Below are positions 10,360 through 24,799 of a stretch of DNA of 64,000 nt, piece after piece (position 1 is the stretch's first letter; each line of letters opens with the position of its first letter). Below the pieces are notes generated by a model. It was not told the DNA's origin, did not search any database, and was given only the letters and a program-made list of their open reading frames with translations. Both the position numbers and the translations under genes were made by a program. The DNA is from Distichodus sexfasciatus (lineage: Eukaryota > Chordata > Actinopteri > Characiformes > Distichodontidae): contig JAVGVS010000057.1 in NCBI GenBank assembly GCA_032718565.1, forward strand, positions 422,432 through 486,431. The letters run 5' to 3'.

Positions 10360-13300
10360 CCATGATAACCCTAAAACCTGAACCGCAAATATTTTAGTTT
10401 TCCAAACAAAATCTGGAAATGTTCTATAAAATCATTGTTCGGTATGGGGACGGTCTTCATATGCCAAAAAATGTTCCCCGTAAACCATAGAAATGGATAA
10501 ATCATAGTGTTAGGGGGGAGCCTGGTCCTCACAATGCATTTATATACTGTACATGTACACACACACACACACATACACACACACACACCTGACCTAAAAC
10601 CCGCCTCCAACAGGCCTAAAACAGCTCTGATTTATAATTTGATACAGATTTCTCTCTCTCCCCCTACTTATTCTCTCTCTCTCCTTTCTTCTCTATGTCC
10701 CCTTATTTTCTCTCTGCCTCTGCCTCTCTTTCTATCTCTCCCCTTATTCTTTTCTCCCTCCCTTATTCTCCCTCCCTCTCTCTTCCTATTTCTCTCCTCC
10801 TTATTTTCTCCTTCCCACTCTCCCTCCTCTTTCTGTCTCTCTCTCCTCTTCCTCCCTCCCTCACACCCTCTCCTCCCTCTCCCACCCTCTCCTCCTTCCT
10901 CCCTCCCCTCAATTCTCTCCTCTCTCCCACCCCCTCTTCCTCTCCTCTCACACCCCTCCTCTCCGACCCTCTCCTCCCCCTTCCTCCTCCCTCTCACCCC
11001 CTCTCCTCCCACCCCCTCCTCCCTCCCTCACCCCCTCTCTCTCCCAATCTCTCCTCCTTCCTCCCTCTCACCCCCTCCCTCTCCCCACCCTCTCCTCCCT
11101 CTTCCTCCTCCTCCTCACCCCCTCTCCTCTCTCTCCCACCCCCCTTCCTCCTCCCTCTCACCCTCTCCTCCTCTTCCTCCCTCTCACCCCTCTCCTCCCG
11201 ACCTCTCCCTCCTCCTCTCACCCTCCCACCCTCCTCCTCTTCCTCCTCCCTCTCACCCCTCTCTCCGACCCTCCTCCTCCCTCTCATTCTCCCTCCGACC
11301 TCCTCTTCCTCCTCCTCACCCCCTCTCCTCCGACCCCCTCCTCCTCTCACACCCTCCCGACCTCCTCCTCTTCCTCTCTCTCCCATCTCTCCTCACCCTC
11401 CTCTCCGACCTCACCCTTATTTTCTCCTTCCCACCTGTCAGCCTCCCTTTCTGTCTCCTCCTCCCTCCCTCCCTCCCACCCTCCTCTCCCACCCCCTCCC
11501 CCTTCCTCCCCTTCCTCTCACCCTCCTCCCACCCTCCTCTCTCCCAATCTCTCCACCTTGCTTTCTCCTTCCCACTTCTCCTCCCTTTCTGTCTCTCTCC
11601 CACCTCCCCACCCTCCTCTTCCTCTCACCCCCTCCCACCCCCCTTCCTCCCTCCCCCACCCTCCTCCTCCTCACCCCTCTCCCACCCTCCTCTTCCTCCT
11701 CTCTCCTCTCACCCTCCCTCCACCCCCTCCGACCCTCCCTCTCTTCCTCCCTCCTCCTCCCACCTTATTTCTCTCCTTCCCACTTGCTCGCTTCTCTTTT
11801 TTCTGTCTCTCTCTCTTCCTCCCTCTCACCCTCCCTCCCTCTTCCCTCCCTCGCTCCCTCTCTTCCTCCCTCCTCTCCCCCACTCCCTCCCTCCCTCCCT
11901 CCCTCCCTCCCTCCCTCCCTCTTCCTCTCTCTACCACAGAGGTGGACAAAGTAGCTAAGTTCATTACTTAAGTGAAAGTACAGATACCACTAGTCAAATG
12001 TTACTCCAATACAAGTGAAAGTCGTGACAGTGAAATATTTACTTGCTAAAGTACTGAAGTACTTGTTTTAAAAAAATACTTAAGTACAGTGCTAACATCT
12101 TTCACTGCATTGTTGTCACAATGATTTATAATACCTAATGCCTCTGGATCAGCTTGTAGAAACCTTGTAGAATATGAATTGGTGAATGCCCAGAATGAAA
12201 CAACTTAAACTGATGAAGAAAAACCAGTCTTCAGTTTATTTTAAGAATTCAATTGTAAGACTACATACCAAACAAAACGGCATGGTAGTGTCCTGACACG
12301 CTCTGGCAGTGTGTGCACACATACTGTATCTGTATGGTAATCAGGAGGCAGTGCAATAGCTGTAAATGCAGCCTGTTCACAACATAAAAGCAACATTCCA
12401 ACCTGCTTAAAACCCAGCTCTACACCTCTAGCTTCATGACTTTCCAACAGCAACAATGTCCTAATGAGGACAGAAAACAGCAGAACTGTCTGAACTTGGT
12501 TTGAAATATTTGTGTCTATGGTATGATGTAACCTACTGATTACTGATAGAATGTCACCTGTCAAACAACCAATCAGGTTTTAGAAAAGGGGGAATAACAT
12601 CCACTTTACCCACAGACTTGAAAGTAACGAGTAACGAGAACCTTGATAGAAATGTAGTGAAGTAAAAGTACAGTATTTGTCTTTAAAATGTAGTGAAGTG
12701 GAAGTCATAAGTTTCCAAATAAAATACTACTCAAGTGAAGCAGATACTCAAAAACCCTACTTAAGTACAGTACCCAAGTAAATGTACTTAGTTACTGTCC
12801 ACCTCTGCTCTACCACCCCCTCCCCCTCCCTCCTCCTCTCACCCCCTCCTCTTCTCCCATTCCTCTCACCCTCCTCTCACCCTCCTCTCACCCTCCCTCT
12901 CACCCCCTCTCCTCCCTCTCCCCCTTCCTCTCACCCCCTCCTCTCACCCCCTCCCCACCTCCTCTCACCCTCTCCCTCCCTCCCTCTCAATTCTCTCTCA
13001 CCCCCTCCCCCCCTTCCTCTCACCCTCCTCTCTCTGATGCCTCTACTAGACAAAGTGTGATTACAGCCCAAATTTGTGCTTAGTCACACATGCTAAATCC
13101 ACGTGTGAGATCGACACTTAAGCAAAACTTCCTCTTGGAGCACGCTCACAAAACTGCTGAACATTCTCAGCTTCTCAGTTGTTTCGAAAGCTCGGCACTA
13201 CACGACGTTAGGTTTATTATGTAACTGTATCCAATGTCGGAGCCGATAATCGAATAATTTCGATAATTAGAATTTTAAAATTCAAATATTTTGTCTGCAT

Positions 13301-16300
13301 ATTAGTTTTAAAAATTCACAATGTTAAACTGATAGACCAGTAAAAAATGTACTACTTTGGCTATGATTAATCAACAGGATGCTGCTAAATTAGGACTATT
13401 ATTTGTGAGACAATAATAATAACAATAACAATAATAATAATAATGATTTTACATAATGCCTTTGAGGAAGCCTAGGACACTTAACAAATAAATAATATTA
13501 ATAACAAATTTCAAATTTACCTTTAACTCCTTTTATTAGTTTAAATAATTTCAGGGACCTGTTTTATTGATTTATTTGTTCGTTTATTTATTGGTTTGTT
13601 TACTTGCTTAACTATTATAAACAGCTGGTGGCAGCCTGTTGAATGTGACGAACTGTATAAAAAGTTCTCCGAATTACACAAAATAAAGGGCATTTAAATT
13701 AAGTTTACATTGGAGTACATCTTATACTAAATGTTGACACCAATTTTCATTTAAGGGTTGGCAACCGAAAACCCGTTCCGACTCAGAACCGGTCCCAATT
13801 GACGAAATTCTTAAGGATTCTCTCATGTCCCAGCAAGTTGTTTTCCAGTTTTCCCTAAGTTCTGCATCGCTGGTCATTACGTCACACTCTCTGCGAATTG
13901 ACCTTAATCCACGGGAAATCATGGCGCATAAATGATATTTTTCACGATGTAAACACACATGCTGCATTTGTTAGCGCGCACGACTCTTACAGGGAAGTCC
14001 AACATTCACTAAAACGTTCCAGTTCAGTTTAATGTTCCCATTTATTTATGACAAACCTTATATGTGACCCTCCTTGGCAAAACCAGTCGCTTGTTGCAAA
14101 TTTTCAAATTGCGTTATTGTTTTCATGAAAGGGCATAAATCAAGCTTCAAAAGGATACCTATATCAAATGAATCTGACGAGATATGACTGAGATATCAAC
14201 ATTCAAAGGAGTCGGGTTTCTCCTGTCACGCCAAGTGAGAAACCTGCCTTTGAAGTTGACTATCGCCGTAGCACTCACAGACGCTTGGTGCGGTCGCGGC
14301 TACGTTTGCATTTACGGTAGCCTACGCTGCATTCACAGCCACACGGATAGCCTACCTGCGTTAGGTTAACTGAACTCGGGAGACGGAGATGGATTCCGCA
14401 GAAATATCTTCACGCTAGTCAACGAGCGGATTTACCGTAAATATTGAAGTAGAGCGGTCAAAACAAAAACTTTTAACATTCTGCTGGAATTGCATTCCTC
14501 ACCTCAAGAAAGTCATGTTTTTTAGGATGGAAAGGGTAAGTTTTTCAGCGAAATGTATTCACACCAGTACAGTATAGACCTTCCACTGTTTCAAAACACT
14601 CAAAACAAAAAATCCAAAATTTTACCCCACGCAACATAAACGCTCGTTTTTCTCGGAAACCTCCATTGCGACAAGCGACTGGTTTTGCCGTGGAGGGTCA
14701 CATATTTTAGCTGATAAATAACAAAATCAACCAGCATCCACAGCGCTATTATGCCGCGGCTCTCATATGGAACGCCCTCATGGCAAAAATTTACTTCTCT
14801 CTCAGAAATGAGTCAAAAATGAGTCACAGACCAAAATGAATCGAAATGCTCAAAAATTGCCAAAACTTCAGTATTTCTTTGTTTTCAATTAATCTGAAAA
14901 TATTTTTTATTGCATAATGTTAGAGAGTAAAAAATAAATCTAGAAAAATGCATTATTTGTTTTTACTCTATATCCAGATGGATTCCAAATCCAAAAGTGT
15001 TTCCTCCTGCACTAACCTTATTTGTATTCGAAGTACTAAGCCATAGAATGTCTCTGCATAATAAAAACTCAGATCATGAATATGAATGTGTTCATGTTTA
15101 CAGTCTTGTGCAGACATTATTTTTTGGGGAAAAAAAAAGGTTGCTTTTGGTACAGAAGACTGTGTAGAACTACTTTTTTCGCACTTAAAAACCTACGCAG
15201 GAATCGATAAGAGAATTAATAAGGAATTGGATTGATAGGAAGAGTCGACAATGACATTGATATTGATAAAATCTTATAAAGTCCCACCCCGACTGCAGAC
15301 ACATCTTTTCAAAACACTGCTTATCACTCTCCTCGGTTAGTAATAATCAATATCAGTTTCGGCCCCTAACTCATAAGATGATGTGTTTTATGACTAGTTT
15401 TATCTTCTCTAAACATTAAATTGATCCAAGATCTGAAGTGTACAAACCCTCCTAAATGTACACAACACTTGCTTCAGAGTTTTGCAATTCGTTTGCTGTG
15501 ACGGTGAATATTCTGTGCTGCTGCAGACAGACCTTTTTTTTTTTTGGCCGTCGTGAATAATTCAGGTCCGAGCCTCTCTTTACCGTATGTCGGACGTGCA
15601 GTGTGGATTGAGTTGTTTTGTCGGAGCGGCTGAATTATGGATAATGTTTGTGAAACGTGAGAGCAGCTGGAAGGTGATCTACTCGTCTCTTTTTCAGCGG
15701 GACGGAAAGACGAGCGGGTTTAAGGGGGCGCTGCAGTGACCAATGAGAGCCACGCTGGAATATTCAATCGGTTAAATTGGTAGATCGTCAGATGTTTGTC
15801 GTGGTTGTTACACGTTTAGGTGAATCATCCATAATCTTGGTGTCAAAAATCTTCTGTTTTCCTGGTATTACTTAAGTGAGATTGTCATTGTGAACACACA
15901 CACCACAACCAAATGGGTCAAATGTGCGTTTGACCCATCTGTGAAGGAGCAGTGCTCGGGGACGGTACCTTGCTCAAAAGTACCTCAGTGGTACCTTAAC
16001 CGGTCCGGTATTTGGACCCGGCAAGCTTCAGATCATGGGGCCAACTTCGTTACCGTTACACAACCAATTTATCAGTACAATGGGAAAGACATTCTCTACT
16101 TATAGCTTATGTTCCAGTGGCTCAGTGGTGTTGTCCTTGACACTGGATGTGAAGACTGCTGGTTAAAACCCCCAGTGTAGTGGCTAGCGAGTTGACCCCC
16201 ATCATCAGAAGGTTGCCAGTTCAAATCCTGGACCGGTAAAGGTACCACTGAGGTATGCCCCGCGCACTTTCATATGTAACGCCAAAGGTGCCCCGATTTG

Positions 16301-17238
16301 CCTATATTTTTAAGCAACTGACAGTAAAACTCCCGTTTTTAGCCCGTTTTATTCTTTTAAAAAGCTTTTAGTGGCCCTCTGGTGACTTGTGGTCAAACGC
16401 TTCTGTAAAATGTCTGTAAAAGGCAGTGCTCCTTAAGTAAGGTGCCTTTCTTAATGCAAATTTTGGCACCTTTTGGTCTTCCATAGATCTTACTTGGGAA
16501 AGTTCCACTGCATGGCCAGAACTAGGGCAGAATTACTGCAAACCCTCATCCAAACCATCAACAAATATTTCTGCAAGAGTGTATTTTCTGACGTCACAAA
16601 ATAAACAAGAGTATAATATAAAACATTTCAATTTCCTCAGCTGACATATTTCATCACATTGCACAGTCCTACTAATATAACCACATATGTAAATGTACAT
16701 CCGGCCAGGCTCAAAATTGCTCGATGTCTTGTGTAGACTTTGTAAAACCCACACTTAAGTAAAGAAAATGCCTCCAGTAAAAAATTTCCCAACAAAATCC
16801 TACTTGAGTAAAAGTACGAAAGTATCTGATACGAACAGTAAAGTGATTTAAAGTGAGTTTTCAATGTTTTCACACCTGCTATTTGGTAAATGGTTAGTCA
16901 TAACAAGAAACTGTTAAGGCTCTTAAAATGAAGTGCTTTAATTTGCTTTTTTTTTTTTAATGTGGCCTGACAGTGGTGGCTTCAACATTTTTTAATTTGT
17001 CTATTTTATCAGAATATCGGTATTACAAAAAAGACTGATATCGATTTTTTTTTTTTAAGTATTGTTGGTGATAATCGTCTGACCCCTAGAATTAATGTAA
17101 TGATTTGACATGAAACAGACAAAGCAGACTTACACATAAAGAAGAACCACAGCAATCAGGGTCCACTCTGGAGGCTTGTGAATGATGTTAGCGTTGGTGA
17201 ATCTGGAAGAGGTGAAACAGGTGTCAGCACACACACAC

Positions 17239-17279
<41 letters not shown>

Positions 17280-20200
17280 TGCACGCACACAACTTTTAAC
17301 ACCCGACTAAGAAGGATGCGGATCGTTCTAATAAATCTCCCTGAGGTTTTTGGAGGTTTCTGGACTGGACTGGGGTGGGGTGGTGTGGTGTGATGTGGGG
17401 TGAGGGCACAGAGTGGGGCTTTTTGACACCTTTTAAAACAACGCTGGAGTGCCTTTGTGTGAGAGACTCAGATTTAGTGGCCCCTAAGCAGGAACTCCAG
17501 AATTCCTGGAAGCGGCTCCAATCCAAAGAGTGAAGTGGCCCTTCGGCGTACAGCTAAATCATCCGCAAAGCGCCGCTTCCTGTTGACGGCACCTCGCCAA
17601 CCAATCACACACGCCAAAGGCTTGCAGGATTCCAAAAAAATATATGAAAAAAAATGATGGACCTCATTCACCATCTGTTCTTAAGAAGTAAAATTTCGAA
17701 TAAAAAGTTTCAAAAGATAATTATGAGCCACAGGAAAAGTCCCTCAGACAGAGCAGCAGAGACCGCTGGCAATGCCTATTTCTAATACAGATCCAAATGA
17801 GCCTCAGCGTCCAGAGCGCGAAGTCCCTTCAAAGGAAAAAAAATGCTGGTGGAGACGGCTTTTTGTCGCTGCGCTCGTCAATGTCGCATGTCCCTTGCTA
17901 GCCAATGAAAATCGAGAGGCATTCACTGTTAAGAACTCAATGCGTATCTGGAGCAGCTGAACAAGATTTCATGCACCCAATCTCGTCTCTAATGCTAAGA
18001 TGCGATTTCTCTCCATCTTGTCGGCTAGACTAGCGGAACTAAATATAGATTCTCTAAAACGTTTCCCAAATCTCACCTGAAAGTTCTGACCAGGTTGTTG
18101 ATGTCGTTGATGATGTCGCTCATGGTTATATGCAGCGGCCCAACGATGTCTCTTAAGCTACAGCACACACACACACACACATCAGGTTAAAATATTAACA
18201 TTAAAAAATCTACACAAAGTATCGATACACTCCTGTTACTAAAGATATATAAAAATCAAGGGAATATTTACACCTCTTTCTAGATTTGGAGAATTCAAGA
18301 CACTCGGCTCACGAGACGAGACGAGATACAAGACGAGACGATTTTAACACAATTTTAAGGAAAACTTCACCGATGAAACATACGACTGGAATATTATTTG
18401 ACTGAAAGACAAAACATAAACTTTAAAAGGTGCATCATGTGACTGGACCCTCTCTTGTATGATTCCTCATGTATCTTTTCACACCATTACTGTGCATCAG
18501 CTTCTAACTTCTAAATGAAGTTTAACTCTTCTCATTAAATCATGAGATTGTACATTATAAAATCCACATCTTCATTTGAACACGTTAGAAGCGTAATCTC
18601 CGCAAAACGAACGGATTTAGAGTAACATTAACAGGCAGTACAGAGTGGAACGAGTGCGAAGGTGGAGCTGAACACGTACAGACACCAGATTTTGCTGGTG
18701 AAAGTTTCACTGCATGATCAGAATTTTTTATTCTATTTCACGGGCCAGCTTTTCACCTTCACGAGAAATACTGTTACGTTTTAATAACCCTAGATCTTAT
18801 GGCATGAGATCTCGTCACACACCTTACAACTACTGTGCAGGAGTCTGCACGCAACCGTGCACCACAACTAAATGTGAGCTCTGCATTTGACTCATCTGTG
18901 AAGGAGCAGCGGAAGCATTTTTTTTGGCAGCGGACAGGATGCAGTGCTGTGGGACGGTACCTTGCTCACGAGTACCTCAGTACCGCACCTTTACCGGTCC
19001 GGTCCTTGAACCAGTGAATTTCCAATCACGGGGCGAACTCCGTAACCATTACCGTACCCCAGGGTGTTGGACTTTTTACTCAGTGCTGTATGTGTAGTTC
19101 TGCTGCTAATTGCTTATTAACTCTATATACGAACGAGTGCAGAATCTATTAATGTTTCTATTTTGTTTATTCAATATGAATTAAAAAGAGTTCAAACGTT
19201 CCAAATGTGTTAATGTCTTTTATGAACCACATGCTGTCAGTCTAATAATATAATTACAGCAGTAATTTGTTACTAAAACACTGACCTCCTGCTGAGTTTC
19301 TCCACAGTGATGCGTTTCTGGATCAGGTGCTGAGAGTGAGCGTCTATGAGAGGCAACAGCGGCTCTTTACCTCCGTCCTGCACAAACACAGAACCAAAAA
19401 CACAAATAAATATATATATATATTTGAGATATAACAGCTCTGGAGGTGTGTTCTGATTGAGCTTGAGTTCCGAATGCTTGCGCATAGCGCCCATATCAGG
19501 ATGCTGGATGTAACTGCAACGGTTCAGATTTCTAGGGTTAAAAACATTACGGAACGTTTACTGCATTATTGAGTTGAGCTGAATCTTAAGTTAATCCACT
19601 TCTCATGCACAACGTGAATACATTTACATTGACGGTACTTAGCAGACACGCTTATCCAGAGCGACACACAACAGTGCTTTGTAGTCCACGACTGTTCTTC
19701 AGTCTGTAATGCTGGACTTAAAACCAAAAACTGTCATTAAAACCAAGTTGCCGGCAACTAAGTTATACTTTAACGGAAACCACTGTTAGAGAAAAATGGA
19801 AGTTAGCGCACCGGCATTCAGTCGTTTACCGAACCACTTAATCCCAAATGGGGTCGCGGGGGGACCGGAGCCTATCCCGGGAACTACAGGCGCAAGGTGG
19901 GGAACAACCTTGGGCAGGTGCCAACACACCGCAGGGCACACGCACTCACACAGTCACACTCACATTCACACCTTACAGGGCCAATTTAGAGTCGCCAATT
20001 AACCTACAGTGAAGGCTTTTGGACGATGGGAGGAAACCGGAGCAGTCACAGGAAACCCGGGGAGAGTATGAGCGCTATATATATATAAATTTTTTTGAAT
20101 ATGCAAACCCCACACAGCAAGGCTCTGCGACCAACCCGGGACCTTCTCGGTGTGAGGCGGCAGCGCTAACCACTGTGCCGCCGTGCCGCCCCAATCGGAA

Positions 20201-23200
20201 AACAATATGTGATTATAATCGTGATACTGATTCGAGATCATATCGTGCAGCCCTACTTCTTGAAATGTAAACCCTCACCTCTGTTCTTTTCTTCATTTTC
20301 CCAGCGCTGCTCTCCTCCACCTCTTCGGGAAGAACGCAAACCCCGGCGTAGAACTTCTTCACCCGGAGGTTCAGTTGCTCCGTCTCCTCCCTCAGCGTCT
20401 CGTAATCCGGCGCCGGGGCAACGGGTTCTGCTCGACGGCATCTTCCCTCCTTTGTGACTTTTTCTTCCGTCTCCTCAACATCCTCCAGATCGTCTTCATC
20501 CAGTTCCTCTTCTTTTTCTTCCTCTTCCTCCTGACGTTTCAGGGCGGCCCCGCTCGTCGAGGCGTAATCGGAGCCGTACAGGAACGTCATGGTTTCTTCG
20601 GTTCTCCATTCAAGAAAAGTGTGCCGTAGCGCCTCCAGCAGACTTTGTTTGAGAGACGGAGCCTCGCTCTTCGCCATAGTCATCTTGCTGTGAGTTTTCA
20701 GCAGACTTCGTAATTCCGCCGCTCCTTTTTTACTCATTCCCACTTGGGAGATGTTGAGGTCGGCGAGTGCTTTGGCGTCTGTGCTTTCGAGAGGGGCGTC
20801 GGACGTCGCGTCGTCACCCAAAGAGCAGCGGACGAAAAGATCTCTAGATTCCTCCAAACGATGTTCCAAGGGTGTGATTTTAACAGGTGGCAGCTGATCA
20901 TGGTTAGTCTGAGTCGGAGATGTGGACGAAGATTCGGCTGCTTCCGTTTCTCCACCGTTTTCTGTCTCCGATTTGAGATGCAGCACTTCTTCCTCGGCGT
21001 TGGTTTGGTGTACCGCCTCCTCCTGGTCGTTCTAAGGGTGTAACGATACATCAATTCAATGCTCAACAAGCACATAGCGTCAATCCTAAATGAGAACAGG
21101 AATTAGACGTAATACATACTGTGACATCCCTCGTTAAGCAAGCACGGTAGCTGGTTTCGCCAAAGGATAATTTTGTTGCTTTTTTGTGATTTGATACGTA
21201 ATGGCGTTAACTCAGCATATGATATTGTCTTGTATCGCTCACTGTCTCCTGATTTGAATCGAATGGAAATCTTTTTGTAGACTTTGTGATATCGGCAGGC
21301 GTCAAATCGTTGTCTATTGAATCAATATAATATCGTATCGTGGCGACACTTTGTGATTTACACCCCTACCTCATGACGAGTGGGCGTTTCCCCCCAGTGC
21401 ACCCGAGGTCGGACTCGATCCTGCTGCTGCTGCCCGGCAACCACGCTGGAGACGAAGTCTTGCTCGGTGTCACTGAGGAAGTCGTCGTTGTTGTCGTCGT
21501 CGACGCCGCCGCCTTGGGATGCTGCGGGTTCGGGGACAGGATTTTCCACGTCTCTCACGCTCACGGGTCTGTCGTTCAACTTCACTTCCAGTCCTGAGCT
21601 GCCTCTGGAAAACCATCACATGCCACGATATGAACAATGGGCCTCATTCACCAATGTTTCTCATGTTTTTATTTTTATTTGTAATGACTTGTATTATACA
21701 GTTAAAGATTTGGAGGAATATCAGTAAATGAGCATTTTACACAAAGAGGCGTGTTACAAAATTAACATGAGAACGCTCTTCAGCAGCTGTAGACTGTGTT
21801 CTTAGCTCGGGAAAAAAATCTTAAATAAGAAAACGTAAGTTAGTTTTGAGACCAAAATTCTTAAGAATAGTTGGTGGATGGATTTAGTATGTTTTATGTA
21901 TTGTTCGAAAATGAAATTGCGTAAAATAGGCCAATTGTGGCACTTTTGGCATTCCATATGATCGTGTTTTGAGTGTGCATGTAGGAGCACATGTAGTTAT
22001 TTCTGTGCACTTAGATCAAAATAATAAAATAGAAGAACAATACACATGTATCCATTTTGAGTAAAATTGGCTAAGAAAGTTTTGGTCCGAAAGTATTGTG
22101 ATTTGAATTTTAAGTCAAAGGCATAGTGCAGGATTTAGTGAAGTTTGCCCTGATACTGTACGTTTCTAATACAATTATAAATAATGAAAAGACATTACGA
22201 TGTAAACAACAATTACGCACTGTGCAACATTAATGCACATCTTAAACATGCATTAATATTCTGAAAGATAGATAAAAAATACTGCATGTATACCCATCTC
22301 CCTGCTGCATCAGCCTGATATCAGGAGGTCTGCAGATGAAAGAAAGAAGACAACACCAGCAATGTACAAACACTGAAAATCTGGCTAATATTTTATGATC
22401 CGTTGCCATTTTCAACATATTTTAATCAAATATTTATTCACACAACAGACCTTTCCTCCTTCCTCAGCCAGAGTGGAGACTTTGGTATCTGGACCTCAAA
22501 ACATTTTGAAGCTTTGTAGCAGAAATTACAACAGAAGCACTGCGAAAAAGACAGAAAAAACATGGTGATTTACAAATGTGAGCAGGTAAGAAGCCAAAAT
22601 ATGTATCAGAACTCTCATCTTCATGCACTTCATCACCTTCCGCTCTGTGATATCGTAGACTTTGTTGGACTTGGTGGAAATTTTGTACTGCTGGGTCGGG
22701 ACCTAAAACACATTAAAACTCTCCATAACATGATATCAAATTAAACAATGTGGAATGATGTTTTATTGTCAGTAAAATTGCTAAAAAGGTTCTTACGTTG
22801 GTGAGTTTGTTTGGGCATAGAGGATATCCACACTGTTTACTGATGGAACGCTCTTCCACCACGTCTTTGTAATTAGCAGTGGTGATCATACGGGCCTAAA
22901 ACACAAACACCAACAGATATTAAGGCTGAGGTTACACTACACAACACTTAATATCCCTAACGAATTTAACAATATTAAATAAAATCACCTTTACAGCAAA
23001 ATTTTCAAAAGTCATGTGCATTTTCCATTTTACGCTTTGACAGCCATCATTGCTTTCAACATTTAAAGATACTAAATTGAAAGCTCCTAACAGCCTTTTA
23101 ATCGAAGTGTGACTTGAACTGCTAACCCTCTGATCACGAGGCCAACTACCTAACTGCCATTTATTTTTAAGTGAATAATGTTGCTCTTTTTGTGCTGCAG

Positions 23201-24763
23201 ATCTTCTCAAATCGACATTGCAGTGAACAGACACACACTCTTCGTTCATCTGTATTTTGCCTTGATTAAGGCCAATGCAGAAAAAAATCATATTAATTTG
23301 CCTTCCCACTATCTTAATCACTCTCCCTGATAAATATGGCTAAAAACGAGAGAAAGCCACTGCTCCATGAGGTCACAGCTGTAGTTAAATCGTTGTGGTT
23401 AAGATAACTTACACAGTCGATGAGGAATTGCTCTGTAACTCTGTCCGCCAGGAGGCGCTCTACAATCTGCAGAGCTCGATGTTCCAACTCCAGCTTCTCT
23501 CTCAGAGTCTCCTTCAAAACCTCCCTCCTGTTAAACATGAGAACAAAGTCAACTCAACACTAAACTCCATGCTGCATTCAATCTGAAGCCCACATTATAA
23601 TACAACTAATGATAATAAATAACACATAATATTAATAATCAAGGTAAGTTGATTTATATAGCACATTACCATACCTAGAGGTCATTCAGTGTACCTTACA
23701 GAAGTGCATAAAAGTGCAATAAAAATAAAATATTACTAAAACAATAGTAAAATATAGTTATAGATATAAGAAAAAAACAAATGAAAATAAAGTGAAATAG
23801 AAAAGTGTTACAACATTAAAAATGAGTTAAAAGCAGCAGAAAACAGTAGGGTTTTGAGATGATTTAATGATGTTCCAATTGGGTTGGATGTGATGTTAGT
23901 TTCAGCTGTGTTTTAACAATGGAAATGTTTATCAGTTTTTTACACATAACTTAAATTTTGATTCAGGACCTCATCATAGACATATTTACCAAAAACAGGT
24001 AATTTAGTGTGACTTTAAGAGCTTTTTGACATTACAAATCTAAAAAAGGAAAACAGCAGCTCACACTAGTGAAGGTTCTTTACGTTTTACATTGAAGCAT
24101 AACACATCCCTTTGCCTCTGCCACTTTCCCACTCTTTCTTTATCGGTCTTTCTTACTTCCTCCGTCCATCTTTCTCTTCCTCCTCCTACCTCTCTTCCAC
24201 TCACTTTTCGTCTAAATCTTTCTCCAGCCTTACTCTCTCTTCCAGTTTTTACATCTCCCATTCTCTGCCTTTCTCACTACACTTGTGAGTGTGTATGTTT
24301 GTGCAAGTTTGTAAATCATAAGTTTCATTCTGATCCAATGTTAAATTGATTCAGATTGATGATTATTTGTCGTTGTGAACACAGCACACAGTGCACCACA
24401 ACGAAGCGTAACCTCTGCATTTTACCGATCCGTGAAGGCGCAGTGGGCAGCTCTGTTGGCAGCGCCCTGGGAGCAGTGCTTGGGTATGGTCACCTTATGG
24501 TCACCTTGTTTATGAGCACCTTAGTAATACCTTTACTGGTCTGGGACTTGAACCAGCAACCTTCAAATCACGGGGCCAACTCCTTAACCGTTACACTACA
24601 GTTAACAATTAGATCTGTGCCAATATCACCAAGTCTGCTGCGATTCGATTTAAACTTGATACAACTTGTTGCCATGTTGGGATCGTTTATCATTGAATCG
24701 ATGCATGTTTTACCTGCGTGATTCCTCTGCGGCTGACCTTATCTGAACACCTTTGCCACCTGT

Positions 24764-24799
<36 letters not shown>

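Larger units (their letters stand above)
8269..17133. other. RPAP2 intron 12, 8.9 kb, repeat-dominated
   Basis: Largest intron in the window. It contains dispersed DNA-transposon-like repeats, SINE pieces, CA microsatellites, a giant pyrimidine tract with an inserted hAT-like element and a TA-flanked MITE, each listed separately. The stretch 13036-14060 is AT-rich with a short (AAT)n-like run near 13413-13445. The stretch 14705-15870 shows nothing coding; 15190-15260 resembles a MITE remnant. Confidence 0.75.

Noticed and set aside
10507..11958. Long ORFs (up to 483 codons) on both strands
   Set aside because: They lie in a CT-only tract where stop codons are rare. All frames read as Ser/Pro/Leu or Arg/Gly/Glu low complexity, with no domain and no splice partners.
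12241..12564. 107-codon ORF inside the hAT-like element
   Set aside because: No hAT dimerisation or catalytic motifs seen; not a transposase remnant I can support.
12782..13060. 92-codon Ser/Pro-rich ORF
   Set aside because: Continuation of the same pyrimidine tract; compositional.
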